Below are positions 17,070 to 26,342 of a DNA stretch of 41,326 nt, piece after piece. This DNA is from Eubacteriaceae bacterium CHKCI004 (GTDB lineage Bacteria > Bacillota > Clostridia > Lachnospirales > Lachnospiraceae), in the NCBI GenBank assembly GCA_900016875.1, contig FCNR01000001.1, positions 1-41,326 on the forward strand, written 5' to 3'. The notes under the pieces are model-generated. The model did not search any database. It had not been told where the DNA came from and saw nothing but the letters and a program-made list of their open reading frames with translations. The position numbers and the translations under genes were made by a program. How positions within the stretch are numbered: the stretch's first letter is position 1; each line of letters opens with the position of its first letter.

Positions 17070-18332
17070 ATGGACGAAAAAATAAAAGCCTTATTAGTTG
17101 GCGTGAACCTCAATGACGACCCTGATTTTGAAAATGCATTGAAAGAACTGGAAAGTCTGGCGGAAGCCTGTGATATGGAAGTTGTCGGCGTAGAGACACA
17201 GAATGTAAGTCAGATCAATACCGGAGTCTATGTGGGAACCGGAAAGGTGGATGAGATTAAGGCCGTGGCGCACATGCTGAACGCGGATGTGGTCATTTTT
17301 GACAACACTCTTTCTCCTATGCAGCTGCGGAATCTGAAGGATATTATCGAGAGACCGATTCTGGACCGGACGAATCTGATCCTGCAGATTTTTTCTTCCA
17401 GAGCGCAGACAAGGGAGGCGAAAATCCAGGTGGAAACCGCCAGGCTGCAGTACGAACTTCCGAGACTGACCGGCATGGGCGAGGTGCTGAGCCGTCAGGG
17501 AGGAACCAGCGGCGGCATGTCAAATCGGGGTGCCGGAGAGACGAAGCTGGAGCTGGATAAGCGGAAGATTCGTCATCGCATTTCCGAATTGAAAAAGGAA
17601 TTGAAAGTAGTAGAGAAAAACCGGGAAACACAGAGAAAGCGCCGTCTGATTCAGGGAATACCGCAGGTTGCTTTGGTAGGATATACCAACGCCGGCAAAT
17701 CTACTTTGATGAATGCGCTTCTGGATAAATACGAGCAGAAGGATGAAAAAAAGGTGCTGGCGGAAGATATGTTGTTTGCCACGCTGGATACGACCATCAG
17801 GAGTATTCACCTGCCGGACAAAAAAGAGTTTCTCATATCGGACACCGTTGGATTCATCAACAAGCTTCCCCACAATCTGGTTCAGGCGTTTCATTCTACT
17901 TTGGAGGAGGTCAAGTATGCGGACCTGCTGCTGGAAATTGTAGATTATTCCGACGAGAATCATAAGGATCAGATGAAAGTGACGGAAGATACCCTTCGGG
18001 AGCTGGGAGCGGAACAGATTCCGTGTATTCATGTTTACAATAAATGTGACGGTATTATTGAACCTCTGCCTCAGATCAGAGGAGATGACATATATATGGC
18101 TGCCAAAAGAGGTATTGGTCTGGAGGAGCTGGTCGAGATGATTTCCAGTCACATTTACCAGAATTACGTGGACTGCGTGATGCTGATTCCTTATACGGAG
18201 GGAGCCCTGGTCTCTTACTTCAGTGAGAATGCAACCGTAAAGGAAACGGAATATCTGGCGGAAGGAACGAAGCTGACCATGAATTGTCTACTGAAAGATT
18301 TGAAAAAATATAAGCAGTATGTGGTAATATAA
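17070..18332 (+). CDS. hflX: GTPase HflX
   Basis: A 420-residue ribosome-associated GTPase of the Obg-HflX group, which splits stalled or stressed ribosomes. The N-terminal HflX domain contains GVYVGTGKVDEI and the conserved linker SNRGAGETKLELDKRKIRHR, followed by a coiled region and the G domain: G1 GYTNAGKST (about 204), G3 DTVGF and G4 NKCD. The length is typical. The start ATG at 17070 is preceded by GATGGAGATGG. The 265 bp before it is AT-rich and probably contains its own promoter. Confidence 0.95.
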   Translation: MDEKIKALLVGVNLNDDPDFENALKELESLAEACDMEVVGVETQNVSQINTGVYVGTGKVDEIKAVAHMLNADVVIFDNTLSPMQLRNLKDIIERPILDRTNLILQIFSSRAQTREAKIQVETARLQYELPRLTGMGEVLSRQGGTSGGMSNRGAGETKLELDKRKIRHRISELKKELKVVEKNRETQRKRRLIQGIPQVALVGYTNAGKSTLMNALLDKYEQKDEKKVLAEDMLFATLDTTIRSIHLPDKKEFLISDTVGFINKLPHNLVQAFHSTLEEVKYADLLLEIVDYSDENHKDQMKVTEDTLRELGAEQIPCIHVYNKCDGIIEPLPQIRGDDIYMAAKRGIGLEELVEMISSHIYQNYVDCVMLIPYTEGALVSYFSENATVKETEYLAEGTKLTMNCLLKDLKKYKQYVVI

Positions 18333-18399
18333 AACCAAGGGTTCCGGAACAGACTTATGAGAAAGCTGTTTTGGGACAGAAGAGAAAAGAGGGAAAAGT

Positions 18400-18660
18400 A
18401 TGAAACTGAAAGAAAAGTACTGGCAGATAAAAAAAGAAGCCGGAGCCTGCGTCGCCGCCCTCCTCGTCCTGATCGTATTTTGGGCAATCGCGGGATTTGG
18501 CGTCAGCCATCTGAACATAACCGTGTGCCATACACCGCTCTGGGCCATCACCGGGTGTATCGGTACGTGGATTTTTTCCATTATAATGGTTGTCTGGATG
18601 GTAAAAAAAGTATTTAAAGATTTTGATCTGGAAGATGAGGATGAGAAACATGAACGGTAA
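18400..18660 (+). CDS. yhdT: YhdT-family small membrane protein (DUF997)
   Basis: An 86-residue protein with two hydrophobic spans (about residues 16-34, ending IAGFGVS, and 46-66, with IGTWIFSIIMVVWMV) and charged ends. YhdT proteins typically precede the pantothenate symporter gene panF; here the stop overlaps the panF start by 11 bases, implying coupled translation. Its precise role is not known; a partner of the symporter is likely by context. The ribosome site is GAGGGAAAAGT before ATG 18400. Confidence 0.85.
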   Translation: MKLKEKYWQIKKEAGACVAALLVLIVFWAIAGFGVSHLNITVCHTPLWAITGCIGTWIFSIIMVVWMVKKVFKDFDLEDEDEKHER

Positions 18661-20137
18661 TATATGGGGATTGCTGCCGGTATTTATATTTATGATGGCC
18701 ATGCTGGCAGTGAGTATTTATTTGCGAAATGCAGCGGCAAAAAAGAGTTCCGGTAATTTCCTCAATGAGTATTTTACCGGTTCCAGAAGTCTTGGAGGTT
18801 TTGTTCTCGCCATGACTACTGTGGCCACCTACAGCTCCGTAAGCTCTTTTGTGGGCGGACCGGGACAGGCGTGGGACATCGGCTTCGGCTGGATATATAT
18901 GTCCGTGGTTCAGGTGACGGCATTATTTCTTGTACTGGGAATCCTCGGCAAGAAGATGGCCATTGTATCCCGTAAGATTGACGCCGTAACAGTCATTGAT
19001 GTGATTCGTCACCGCTATCAGTCCGATCTGCTGGCCAATCTGTCCGCCATTATCATCGTGCTGTTTTTCTCGGCGACGATGGTAGCCCAGTTTGTGGGCG
19101 GTGCCAAGCTGTTTGAGGCTGTGACCGGTTATTCTTATGTGGTCGGCCTTGTGGTATTCGGTCTGGTAGTAGTCATCTATACTGCCGTGGGAGGTTTCCG
19201 CGGTGTGGCGGTGACCGACGCGCTCTGCGCCATTGCCATGCTGGTGGGCATGTTCATTCTGCTCGTGGGAATCCTTCAGGCCGGAGGCGGCTACGAAGCC
19301 ATTATGGAGCAGATTACTGTGCGCCGTCCGGAACTGCTGGAACCGCTGTCCGGAGGAAATATGCCGTACACACTGTACATTTCCCAGTGGATGTTAGTGG
19401 GTATCTTCACAGTGGGACTGCCGCAGTCAGTGGTTCGCTGTATCACATACAAGGATACGAAATCGTTGCATCGTGCTATTATCATCGGTACCGTTGTCAT
19501 CGGCGCCATGAACATCGGCATGAACTTTATCGGCGTGCTCTCCCAGGGGATCCTGACGGAAGACCTGGCAGCCTATGGAAACAGTGTGGATAACATTATG
19601 CCGCTGGCAATCGTCCGCTCCCTGTCGCCTCTGGTAGCGGGAATTACCATCATCGGACCGATCGCAGCGTCCATATCCACCATATCCTCCCTGCTTCTGA
19701 CGGCAACTTCTTCCATTATAAAGGATGTCTATATGTATGAAAAAGAAAAGCGCCAGCAGAAAATTTCGGAGAAGAAGACGAGCATGCTCAGTCAGCTCTG
19801 TACCCTTGTGCTGGGCCTGATTATTTTCTTTATATCAATTAACCCGCCGGATGTTATCTGGAAAATCAATATGTTCGCTTTCGGCGGGCTGGAAACCGCA
19901 TTTTTCTGGGTGTTTATACTCGGTATGTTCTGGAAAAAAGCCAACAAAACCGGAGCTATCTGGGCCATGGCAGGAGGAACAGTCGTGTATTGTCTGACTA
20001 TGCTTATGGGCATAAAAATCATGGAAATTCATCAGATTTTAATTGGTATTGTGGTTTCACTGCTCTGTATGATCATTGGTTCTTATGTGGGTAAAGATGT
20101 GGACAAGGAAACTCTTGGCATATATTTTTGTGAATAA
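18650..20137 (+). CDS. panF: Sodium/pantothenate symporter
   Basis: A 495-residue sodium:solute symporter (SSS family) with about 13 membrane spans. ATG 18650 is preferred to the upstream 18623 start because it gives the normal short N-terminus (MNGNIWGLLPVFIF) and overlaps yhdT. Family features include the segments FLNEYFTGSRSLGGFVLAMT and ATYSSVSSFVGGPGQAWDIG and a GPIAASISTISSLLLTATSS segment matching the sodium-site helix. Pairing with yhdT supports PanF rather than another SSS member. It imports pantothenate, the precursor of coenzyme A, using a sodium gradient. Confidence 0.9.
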   Translation: MNGNIWGLLPVFIFMMAMLAVSIYLRNAAAKKSSGNFLNEYFTGSRSLGGFVLAMTTVATYSSVSSFVGGPGQAWDIGFGWIYMSVVQVTALFLVLGILGKKMAIVSRKIDAVTVIDVIRHRYQSDLLANLSAIIIVLFFSATMVAQFVGGAKLFEAVTGYSYVVGLVVFGLVVVIYTAVGGFRGVAVTDALCAIAMLVGMFILLVGILQAGGGYEAIMEQITVRRPELLEPLSGGNMPYTLYISQWMLVGIFTVGLPQSVVRCITYKDTKSLHRAIIIGTVVIGAMNIGMNFIGVLSQGILTEDLAAYGNSVDNIMPLAIVRSLSPLVAGITIIGPIAASISTISSLLLTATSSIIKDVYMYEKEKRQQKISEKKTSMLSQLCTLVLGLIIFFISINPPDVIWKINMFAFGGLETAFFWVFILGMFWKKANKTGAIWAMAGGTVVYCLTMLMGIKIMEIHQILIGIVVSLLCMIIGSYVGKDVDKETLGIYFCE

Positions 20138-20181
20138 AGACAGCGCCGCCCTTTTCAGGTCGTTTCCAGGCGGCAAAAGAA

Positions 20182-20265
20182 GATAGATTTATGAATCCAA
20201 AACCAGCGGGAGAAGATGAATCTATGAATTGAACGTGACATGAAGAGATGATACATTTATGTATC
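20182..20265. promoter_or_regulatory. Three related dyads upstream of the nitrite/sulfite reductase
   Basis: Three 16-mers of one pattern, GATAGATTTATGAATC (20182), GATGAATCTATGAATT (20215) and GATACATTTATGTATC (20250), are spaced 33 and 35 bp apart, about three helical turns. The last extends to the perfect 18-bp palindrome TGATACATTTATGTATCA (20249-20266) directly before the ribosome site. They look like binding sites for a dimeric repressor or activator; the regulator is unknown. Confidence 0.5.
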
Positions 20266-20290
20266 AATGCAGCATGAAAAGGAGAAAAAT

Positions 20291-21892
20291 ATGAATATTG
20301 AGAACTGGAAAAAAGATTACGAAGAGTTTGAAAAAGTAACCCGCGATTTTTATGACGGCAAGATTTCTGTTCCCGAATACAAAGGCTTTTCCGGCGGCTT
20401 CGGCAGCTATGCCCAGAGAGGCGGAAAGGCCAGCATGCTGCGCCTGCGTCTGCCGGGCGGCAGAGTCACAAAAGACAAATTGAAGTTTATCACAGACAGC
20501 ATCCGCAGATACCACATCGACAAGGTACATTTCACCACCTGCCAGACCATCCAGCTTCATAACCTGAACGCGGACGCCGTCTGCAGCATCGCCGTGGAAG
20601 CGCTGGAACACGGTATCGTCACCCGCGGAGGAGGAGGAGATTTTCCAAGAAATGTAATGGTATCCCCGTTGTCCGGTGTGGAACAGGGTGAATATTTCGA
20701 TGTGAGCCCGTACGCGGAAGCGGCAGCAGAGTACCTGATGACCCTGATCAAAACCGTAAAACTGCCTCGCAAGCTGAAGGTTGCATTTTCCAATTCACCG
20801 GCCAACCGCACCCACGCCACCTTCCGTGATCTGGGATTCGTGGCGAGAGAGGACGGAACCTTCGACGTATACAGTGCCGGTGGTCTCGGCAACAATGCCA
20901 AAATGGGCGTGCTGGTGGCGGAAGGCGTGGAAGGCAGCAAGATTCTTTACTATATCCGCGCCATGGTGAATCTGTTTACCACCTACGGCAATTATGAAAA
21001 CCGGGCAAAAGCAAGAACCCGCTATATGCAGGACGTTTTAGGCGAGAAATACACAGAAGAATTCCGGAAGAAACTGGACGCCGTCTTTGCCAGCGGAGTC
21101 GATATGGATATTCCGGAGGAAAGGATTACGAAAGCTGGCGGTCATGACCTGGCAAGTGCCGGTACAGAGGCCGATGGAACAGGCGTTGCCGCAGCGGTAC
21201 AGTCGGCAGGAAAAACCGGCGACGGCAGCACAGTGGAAGGCAGCCGTATCATCCCGCAGAAACAGGACGGCCTGTATGCCGTGGAATATCACCCGATCGG
21301 CGGATGTCCCGCCCCGGAGAAACTGATAGAGATTTATGACGCCATCAAGGACATGGAGCAGGTGGAGCTTCGGGTGGCGCCGGACGAAACGGTCTATATC
21401 ATTAACTGTACCGGAACGGAGGCAGAAAAATTACTGGCAGTCACCGATGACGGTGCCGCCAACCTGTTTGAGACCTCCGTTGCCTGTATCGGCTCATCCA
21501 TCTGTCAGGTAGGCGTGCGTGACTCCCAGAAGCTGCTGGCAGCCCTGGTGGCAGCGGCAAGAGAATGGAACTTTCCGGAAGGAACCCTGCCGCGCATCCA
21601 CATTTCCGGATGTCCGTCATCCTGTGGTACCCATCAGATTGGCCGTATCGGCTTCCGCGGCGGCATGAAGAAAGTGGACGGCAAACCGGTATCTGCATTT
21701 GTGCTCTATGTCAATGGTAAGGAAGGCGAACCGGCACAGTTCGGAGAACAGCTGGGAACCATTCTGGAAGAAGAAATCCCGGCATTCATGAAAGCTCTGG
21801 GAGAAAAAGTGTCAGCCAGCGGCAAAGACTTTGAGACCTGGTACGCGGAGAATCCGGAACAGCTGAGAGAGATTGCAGCTCCGTATTTATAA
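20291..21892 (+). CDS. Sirohaem nitrite/sulfite reductase
   Basis: A 533-residue enzyme of the nitrite/sulfite reductase family, reducing nitrite to ammonia or sulfite to sulfide with a coupled sirohaem and 4Fe-4S centre. Start ATG 20291 has GGAG upstream. The N-terminal ferredoxin-like half contains ASMLRLRLPGGRVTKDKL; substrate-binding basic residues lie in FSNSPANRTHATFRDLGF. The cluster/sirohaem cysteines are C399-x5-C405 (ACIGSSIC) and C441-x3-C445 (SGCPSSCGTHQIG). Around residues 275-330 is an Ala/Gly-rich linker that looks like a family-variable insertion. No partner flavoprotein gene is adjacent, so the electron donor is probably ferredoxin. Sequence alone does not separate nitrite from sulfite as substrate. 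Confidence 0.85.
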   Translation: MNIENWKKDYEEFEKVTRDFYDGKISVPEYKGFSGGFGSYAQRGGKASMLRLRLPGGRVTKDKLKFITDSIRRYHIDKVHFTTCQTIQLHNLNADAVCSIAVEALEHGIVTRGGGGDFPRNVMVSPLSGVEQGEYFDVSPYAEAAAEYLMTLIKTVKLPRKLKVAFSNSPANRTHATFRDLGFVAREDGTFDVYSAGGLGNNAKMGVLVAEGVEGSKILYYIRAMVNLFTTYGNYENRAKARTRYMQDVLGEKYTEEFRKKLDAVFASGVDMDIPEERITKAGGHDLASAGTEADGTGVAAAVQSAGKTGDGSTVEGSRIIPQKQDGLYAVEYHPIGGCPAPEKLIEIYDAIKDMEQVELRVAPDETVYIINCTGTEAEKLLAVTDDGAANLFETSVACIGSSICQVGVRDSQKLLAALVAAAREWNFPEGTLPRIHISGCPSSCGTHQIGRIGFRGGMKKVDGKPVSAFVLYVNGKEGEPAQFGEQLGTILEEEIPAFMKALGEKVSASGKDFETWYAENPEQLREIAAPYL

Positions 21893-22015
21893 AAGTAAAT
21901 AAATGTGGAAATCTCAGCAAAAAAATGTTACACTTCATAGATAAAATGATTATGATTGCCGGATATTCAGGCAATTTCAGATAAAGAAATTACAGATAAA
22001 CAGGAGGAAAGCCCA

Positions 22016-23560
22016 TTGAAAAGAGAAACAGTCATTGTTATCGATTTCGGCGGACAGTACAATCAGCTGGTGGCAAGACGTGTACGGGAATGTAACGTAT
22101 ACTGCGAAATCTATTCTTACAAAACGGACATTGAGACCATCAAAAAAATGAATCCAAAGGGAATCATTCTGACCGGCGGCCCGAACAGCTGCTACGAGGC
22201 AGATTCCCCAACCTATACAAAAGAATTATTTGAACTTGGCATCCCTGTGCTTGGCCTCTGCTACGGCGCACAGCTTATGATGCACATTTTAGGCGGTAAA
22301 GTTGAGTCAGCCAAAGTGCGCGAATACGGAAAGACAGAAGTGTTTGTCAACACAGAATCACCGTTATTCACCGGCGTGGAGCCGACCACCGTCTGCTGGA
22401 TGAGTCACTTCGATTACATCTCCCAGCCGGCGCCGGGCTTTGAAATCTGTGCTCACACCAAAGACTGCCCGGTGGCAGCAGCAGAAGATCGCAGCCGTAA
22501 GCTCTATGCCATCCAGTTCCACCCGGAGGTGCTGCATACCGTCCGCGGCAAGGAAATATTAAGCAACTTCGTATACAATGTCTGTAACTGCGCCGGAGAC
22601 TGGAAAATGGACTCCTTCGTACAGGACTCCATCAAAGCCATCCGTGAAAAAGTCGGCGACGGAAAAGTCCTGCTCGCCTTATCCGGCGGCGTAGACTCCT
22701 CCGTGGCAGCCGGCCTCCTTTCCCGCGCCATCGGCAAACAGCTGACCTGCGTATTCGTGGACCATGGCCTTCTCCGCAAAAACGAAGGCGACGAAGTAGA
22801 AAGCGTCTTCGGTCCGGAAGGCGACTTTGACCTGAACTTCATCCGCGTCAACGCCCAGGAACGCTATTACGGCAAGCTGGCAGGCGTCACAGAGCCGGAA
22901 CAGAAACGTAAGATCATCGGCGAAGAATTTATCCGCGTCTTCGAAGAAGAAGCCAAAAAAATCGGTGCCGTGGACTTCCTCGCCCAGGGAACCATCTACC
23001 CGGACGTCGTTGAAAGCGGCCTCGGCGGAGAATCCGCCGTTATCAAATCCCACCACAACGTGGGCGGCCTCCCTGACTACGTAGACTTTAAAGAAATTAT
23101 CGAACCGCTCCGCGACCTCTTCAAAGACGAGGTCCGCAAAGCCGGCCTCGAACTGGGTCTCCCGGAAGCCCTCGTCTTCCGTCAGCCATTCCCGGGCCCG
23201 GGCCTCGGCATTCGCATCATTGGCGAAGTCACCGCCGAAAAAGTCCGCATCGTTCAGGACGCCGACGCCATCTACCGCGAAGAAATCGCCAACGCCGGCC
23301 TCGACAAAACCATTGGCCAGTACTTCGCCGCCCTCACCAACATGCGCTCTGTCGGCGTCATGGGAGACGAACGTACCTACGACTACGCCGTAGCGCTCCG
23401 CGCCGTCAACACCGTCGACTTCATGACCGCAGAAGCCGCAGAGATTCCGTTCGAAGTCTTGCAGAAAGTCATGAGCCGGATTATCAATGAGGTGAAAGGA
23501 GTCAATCGTGTATTCTACGATCTGACCAGTAAACCGCCGGGAACGATAGAATTCGAATAG
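22016..23560 (+). CDS. guaA: GMP synthase (glutamine-hydrolysing)
   Basis: A 514-residue enzyme converting XMP to GMP. TTG 22016 is chosen because AGGAGG lies 9 bp upstream and the protein then starts at the usual [18 protein letters not shown]; the earlier TTG at 21956 is poorly placed. The glutamine amidotransferase domain has the nucleophile Cys82 in GLCYGAQ and FHPEV. The ATP-pyrophosphatase domain has LSGGVDSS (about 222), and the C-terminal dimerisation domain ends in [17 protein letters not shown]. The last 12 bases of the gene form the attachment site of the mobile element that follows; the reading frame and stop are preserved by the insertion. Confidence 0.98.
   Translation: MKRETVIVIDFGGQYNQLVARRVRECNVYCEIYSYKTDIETIKKMNPKGIILTGGPNSCYEADSPTYTKELFELGIPVLGLCYGAQLMMHILGGKVESAKVREYGKTEVFVNTESPLFTGVEPTTVCWMSHFDYISQPAPGFEICAHTKDCPVAAAEDRSRKLYAIQFHPEVLHTVRGKEILSNFVYNVCNCAGDWKMDSFVQDSIKAIREKVGDGKVLLALSGGVDSSVAAGLLSRAIGKQLTCVFVDHGLLRKNEGDEVESVFGPEGDFDLNFIRVNAQERYYGKLAGVTEPEQKRKIIGEEFIRVFEEEAKKIGAVDFLAQGTIYPDVVESGLGGESAVIKSHHNVGGLPDYVDFKEIIEPLRDLFKDEVRKAGLELGLPEALVFRQPFPGPGLGIRIIGEVTAEKVRIVQDADAIYREEIANAGLDKTIGQYFAALTNMRSVGVMGDERTYDYAVALRAVNTVDFMTAEAAEIPFEVLQKVMSRIINEVKGVNRVFYDLTSKPPGTIEFE
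23549..23560 (+). repeat. attL core at the end of guaA
   Basis: GAATTCGAATAG includes the guaA stop codon. It matches 40155-40166 at 11 of 12 positions and in the same orientation. Confidence 0.65.
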
Positions 23561-23603
23561 GATTTTGCGAAAATAGCCCCAGTATTTATGCGGATTCCAA
23601 ACA

Positions 23604-23636
23604 AATTCCGTTAATTTGTGGCAACGGATTGGCAAC
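23604..23636 (+). repeat. Left-end recombination repeats
   Basis: AATTCCGTTAA (23604-23614) is followed by TGGCAAC at 23619 and at 23630. All recur near the right end. They look like integrase or excisionase binding sites. Confidence 0.65.
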
Positions 23637-23680
23637 GTTCTAACCATATCCGTTGAATAAAATTATATTTCTATAACATA

Positions 23681-23742
23681 AAAACCTTACTGATGAACTG
23701 TTTCCAAAATTGGAAAGAGCAGTCAGTAAGGTTTTTCTTTTT
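23681..23742. terminator. Strong bidirectional terminator at the left end of the element
   Basis: AAAACCTTACTGA pairs with TCAGTAAGGTTTT; an inner TTTCCAA/TTGGAAA stem extends the hairpin. It is followed by T-rich DNA. It ends the XRE gene (minus) and insulates the element from guaA transcription. Confidence 0.8.
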
Positions 23743-23750
23743 GCATTTCT

Positions 23751-24272
23751 TTATTGATTTTCTTTTTTCAGAGCCTTTATGAGTTCGTCAGAGAGTTCAT
23801 GAGACGGAACCTTTGCCCGAATCTCAGAGGTATCTAATTCCGGATAGTTATATCGCCAGTTATCGTATTCTTCCTGGCTGATTTCTCCGGCTTCCAGTTT
23901 TGCTGCCATTTGCTGCCATGCATGAAAAGGTTCGAACAGATGCTGATATTCTTTGTGCTCCCGGTCAAGGCGGAGACAGAGTTCTCCGTCAATCTCTCCG
24001 ATTTTGATGCCATACATATCTTCCAGTGCAAAGAGGGTATGCATGAGACCAAGATAGGAATCAATGTTCGGAACATTGATGGCTCTGGTACTGACACCGA
24101 AGATCTGTGCCATTTCTTTGACCAAATCAACTTTAGGGGTTCTGGCTTCTGTTTCGTACTGTGCCACACGGACATCCGAAGTTTTTCCAAGGAATCCCAG
24201 AAATTCGCCAAGCTCCTTCTGTTTCATACCTTTTCTGTTTCTGAAAAATTTAATACGTTTTCCAAATGCCAT
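23751..24272 (-). CDS. XRE-family repressor of the mobile element
   Basis: A 173-residue protein with an N-terminal helix-turn-helix of the XRE/Cro type (residues 3-55: FGKRIKFFRNRKGMKQKELG, then VRVAQYETEARTPKVDLV) and an acidic C-terminal half without a recognisable enzyme motif. The start at 24272 is chosen because AAAGGAGA precedes it; the longer frame from 24338 has no ribosome site. It is divergent from the excisionase-integrase operon, and the intergenic region has inverted repeats overlapping a strong promoter. It most likely represses integrase, excision and mobilisation genes until induced. Confidence 0.8.
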   Translation of the reverse strand: MAFGKRIKFFRNRKGMKQKELGEFLGFLGKTSDVRVAQYETEARTPKVDLVKEMAQIFGVSTRAINVPNIDSYLGLMHTLFALEDMYGIKIGEIDGELCLRLDREHKEYQHLFEPFHAWQQMAAKLEAGEISQEEYDNWRYNYPELDTSEIRAKVPSHELSDELIKALKKENQ

Positions 24273-24449
24273 AGGGATCTCTCCTTTTTCCTGAAATCTT
24301 TTATTCGTTTTTGAATATAAGCTCCTACTGTTGTGCAATGAATAGGAATCGGTGGTTAACGATATTTGTTTAAATCAGTATAGCATATGGAAAGATGAGA
24401 CACAAGAAAAACTTAAACAAAAAAATTTAATTATTGATATTCAAACCAC

Positions 24450-24509
24450 TTGACTTAACGGAAAATAGTTAATATAATACAATCAAAACTTAACTGAATA
24501 AAGTTAAGT
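24450..24509 (+). promoter_or_regulatory. Promoter of the excision-integration operon with operator repeats
   Basis: TTGACT (24450-24455), a 17-base spacer and TATAAT (24473-24478) make a strong promoter. Over it lie ACTTAAC (24453) and AGTTAA (24467); just downstream are ACTTAACT (24488-24495) and AGTTAAGT (24502-24509), a perfect inverted repeat with a 6-base spacer. This arrangement suits repression by the divergent XRE protein. The rest of 24273-24605 is AT-rich with no gene. Confidence 0.7.
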
Positions 24510-24605
24510 TCAAGAAAATTTGAAAATGAGGTTGTATAAGGTGCCTTGAGAGATTGGATAGGTATAGGGGCATTTTTTGAAGCTCGTGGAAAGGAGGTGA
24601 ATAGA

Positions 24606-24794
24606 ATGTCTGAATTAAAGAATGGATTTCTGACTGCAGAAGAGGTAATGGATATTTTACAGGTCAAGCAGTCAAAGGCATACCAGATTATCCGCCAGCT
24701 GAATAAAGAACTCAGCGGAATGGGACTGATTACAGTGCCGGGGCGAGTGGATGCCAATTATTTCAAGAAAAAGTTGTTTTATGAAGAAAAATAG
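24606..24794 (+). CDS. Excisionase-like helix-turn-helix protein
   Basis: A 62-residue protein with a strong AAAGGAGGTG site before ATG 24606; the longer frame from 24546 lacks one. The sequence FLTAEEVMDILQVKQSKAYQ followed by IIRQLNKELSGMG is a helix-turn-helix with a following long helix, ending in a YFKKKLFYEEK tail. Proteins of this type precede integrase genes in Firmicutes elements and act as the recombination directionality factor. It is 12 bp from the integrase and co-transcribed. Confidence 0.7.
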   Translation: MSELKNGFLTAEEVMDILQVKQSKAYQIIRQLNKELSGMGLITVPGRVDANYFKKKLFYEEK

Positions 24795-24806
24795 GAGGTA
24801 CTTAAG

Positions 24807-25895
24807 ATGGCTGTATATCAGGAAAAAGACAAAGGTACATGGAGAGTGGTGTTCCGGTACACCGATTTTACCGGGGAAAGAAAGCAGACGCAGAAACGTG
24901 GCTTCAAGACCAAACGGGAAGCGACTGCATGGGAACATGAGATGATGCTCCGAAAAGGAAATAAGCTGGATATGACGTTTGATAGCTTTTATGAGATTTA
25001 TTCCGAGTATAAACGTCAGAGGGTAAAGGAAAGTACATTTGAGACGAAAAGCCACATTGTGCGTACAAAAATCCTTCTTTACTTTGGAAAACGTAAGATC
25101 AATGAGATTACTGTGGCAGATGTGATTGCCTGGCAGAATGAGATGATGGCATACCGGGATGAAAAGGGCAAGCCCTATTCCGTGGATTATCTGAAAACGA
25201 TTCAGGCACAACTTACAGCAATTTTCAATCATGCAGTCAACTATTATAATCTGCCCTGCAATCCGGCAAGACAGGCAGGAAGTATGGGAAAAGAAATCCC
25301 GAAGGAAATGAAGTTCTGGGCAAAGGAACAGTATCTGAAATTTGCCGAGGCAATGATGGACAAGCCCAGATCCTATTATGCCTTTGAGATGTTGTATTGG
25401 ACCGGAATCCGGGAAGGGGAGTTGCTTGCCCTCACACCGGCAGATTTTGATTTTGAAAAACAGACGGTGCGGATCAATAAAACGTATCATCGGATGAAAA
25501 AGCAAGACATTATTACTTCACCAAAGACGGCGAAAAGTAATCGGATTGTTGTGATGCCGGAGTTTCTTTGTGAAGAGATGCAGGATTATTTCCAGATGTA
25601 TTATTCGTTGGCGCCGGATCAGAGGATTTTCCCATTTTCCAAATCTTATCTGAAACATGAAATGGAACGGGGATGCAAAGAGACAGGAGTTCCGATCATA
25701 CGAATTCACGATCTTCGTCACAGCCATGTTTCTCTGTTGATCCATATGGGATTTACAGCTCTTGCCATTGGAAACAGAGTAGGGCATGAAGCAGAAAAAA
25801 TCACGTATCGGTATGCACATCTGTTTCCGACAGTGCAAACGGAAATGGCGAATAAGCTGGATGTGGAACGGATGGAAAAGGAGGATGAAATCTGA
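24807..25895 (+). CDS. Tyrosine integrase of the guaA element
   Basis: A 362-residue phage-type integrase expected to recombine the guaA 3' end with the element. The N-terminal AP2-like arm-binding domain (GTWRVVFRYTDFTGERKQ, then RGFKTKREATAWEHE) is followed by the core-binding domain and a catalytic domain with Arg in WTGIREGELLAL, His/Arg in HDLRHSHVSLLI, His in GHEAEKITYRYAH and the nucleophilic Tyr there. It is complete. Its stop overlaps the next start by one base (TGATG), so it is translationally coupled to the mobilisation gene. It is unrelated in detail to the two integrases at 8871 and 10102, meaning two independent elements. Confidence 0.93.
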   Translation: MAVYQEKDKGTWRVVFRYTDFTGERKQTQKRGFKTKREATAWEHEMMLRKGNKLDMTFDSFYEIYSEYKRQRVKESTFETKSHIVRTKILLYFGKRKINEITVADVIAWQNEMMAYRDEKGKPYSVDYLKTIQAQLTAIFNHAVNYYNLPCNPARQAGSMGKEIPKEMKFWAKEQYLKFAEAMMDKPRSYYAFEMLYWTGIREGELLALTPADFDFEKQTVRINKTYHRMKKQDIITSPKTAKSNRIVVMPEFLCEEMQDYFQMYYSLAPDQRIFPFSKSYLKHEMERGCKETGVPIIRIHDLRHSHVSLLIHMGFTALAIGNRVGHEAEKITYRYAHLFPTVQTEMANKLDVERMEKEDEI

Positions 25896-26242
25896 TGGAG
25901 AGAACGTTGGACGCAAAAGGACGATGGAGAAACCGGACGGTGGGATTCCGGGTATCCGAGGAAGAAGCACAAATGATTGACCGCATGGTGGCGTTATCCG
26001 GGCTTACCAAACAGGAGTATATCCTGAGAAAATTGATGGACTGGGAAGTGACTGTGCAGGGAAATCCAAGAGTTTATAAAGCTCTGAAAAATCAGATGCA
26101 ACAGATTTATAGGGAACTGAAACGGTTGGAAGCATGCAGTGACGAAAAGGAAGAACTGCTTCAGACTATCCAGATGGTTGCTGTGACATTGAATGGGATG
26201 AAGGAGGAACCGCAGCATGTGGAATCCCCGGAACATCTTTAA
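25895..26242 (+). CDS. MobC-like relaxosome accessory protein
   Basis: A 115-residue protein with an N-terminal ribbon-helix-helix-like segment (RNRTVGFRVSEEEAQMIDRM, then SGLTKQEYILRKL) followed by a helical, charged C-terminus. This is the pattern of MobC/plasmid-mobilisation proteins that bind oriT and help the relaxase open the DNA. It is coupled to the integrase gene, a common arrangement in mobilizable Clostridia elements, while the relaxase is three genes downstream. Confidence 0.75.
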   Translation: MERTLDAKGRWRNRTVGFRVSEEEAQMIDRMVALSGLTKQEYILRKLMDWEVTVQGNPRVYKALKNQMQQIYRELKRLEACSDEKEELLQTIQMVAVTLNGMKEEPQHVESPEHL

Positions 26243-26342
26243 AAAAGAAAATGCCCCTGCTGGTAACAAGGACATTTCTAAAACTCATACAAACTTATGC
26301 AGGCTCTGGTAAAGCCTCATAGACAAAAACTCAATCCTTACG

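Noticed and set aside
22679-23647. 322-residue minus-strand open frame over guaA
   Set aside because: Antisense to a complete guaA with strong codon bias at the third position; no protein motif is visible.
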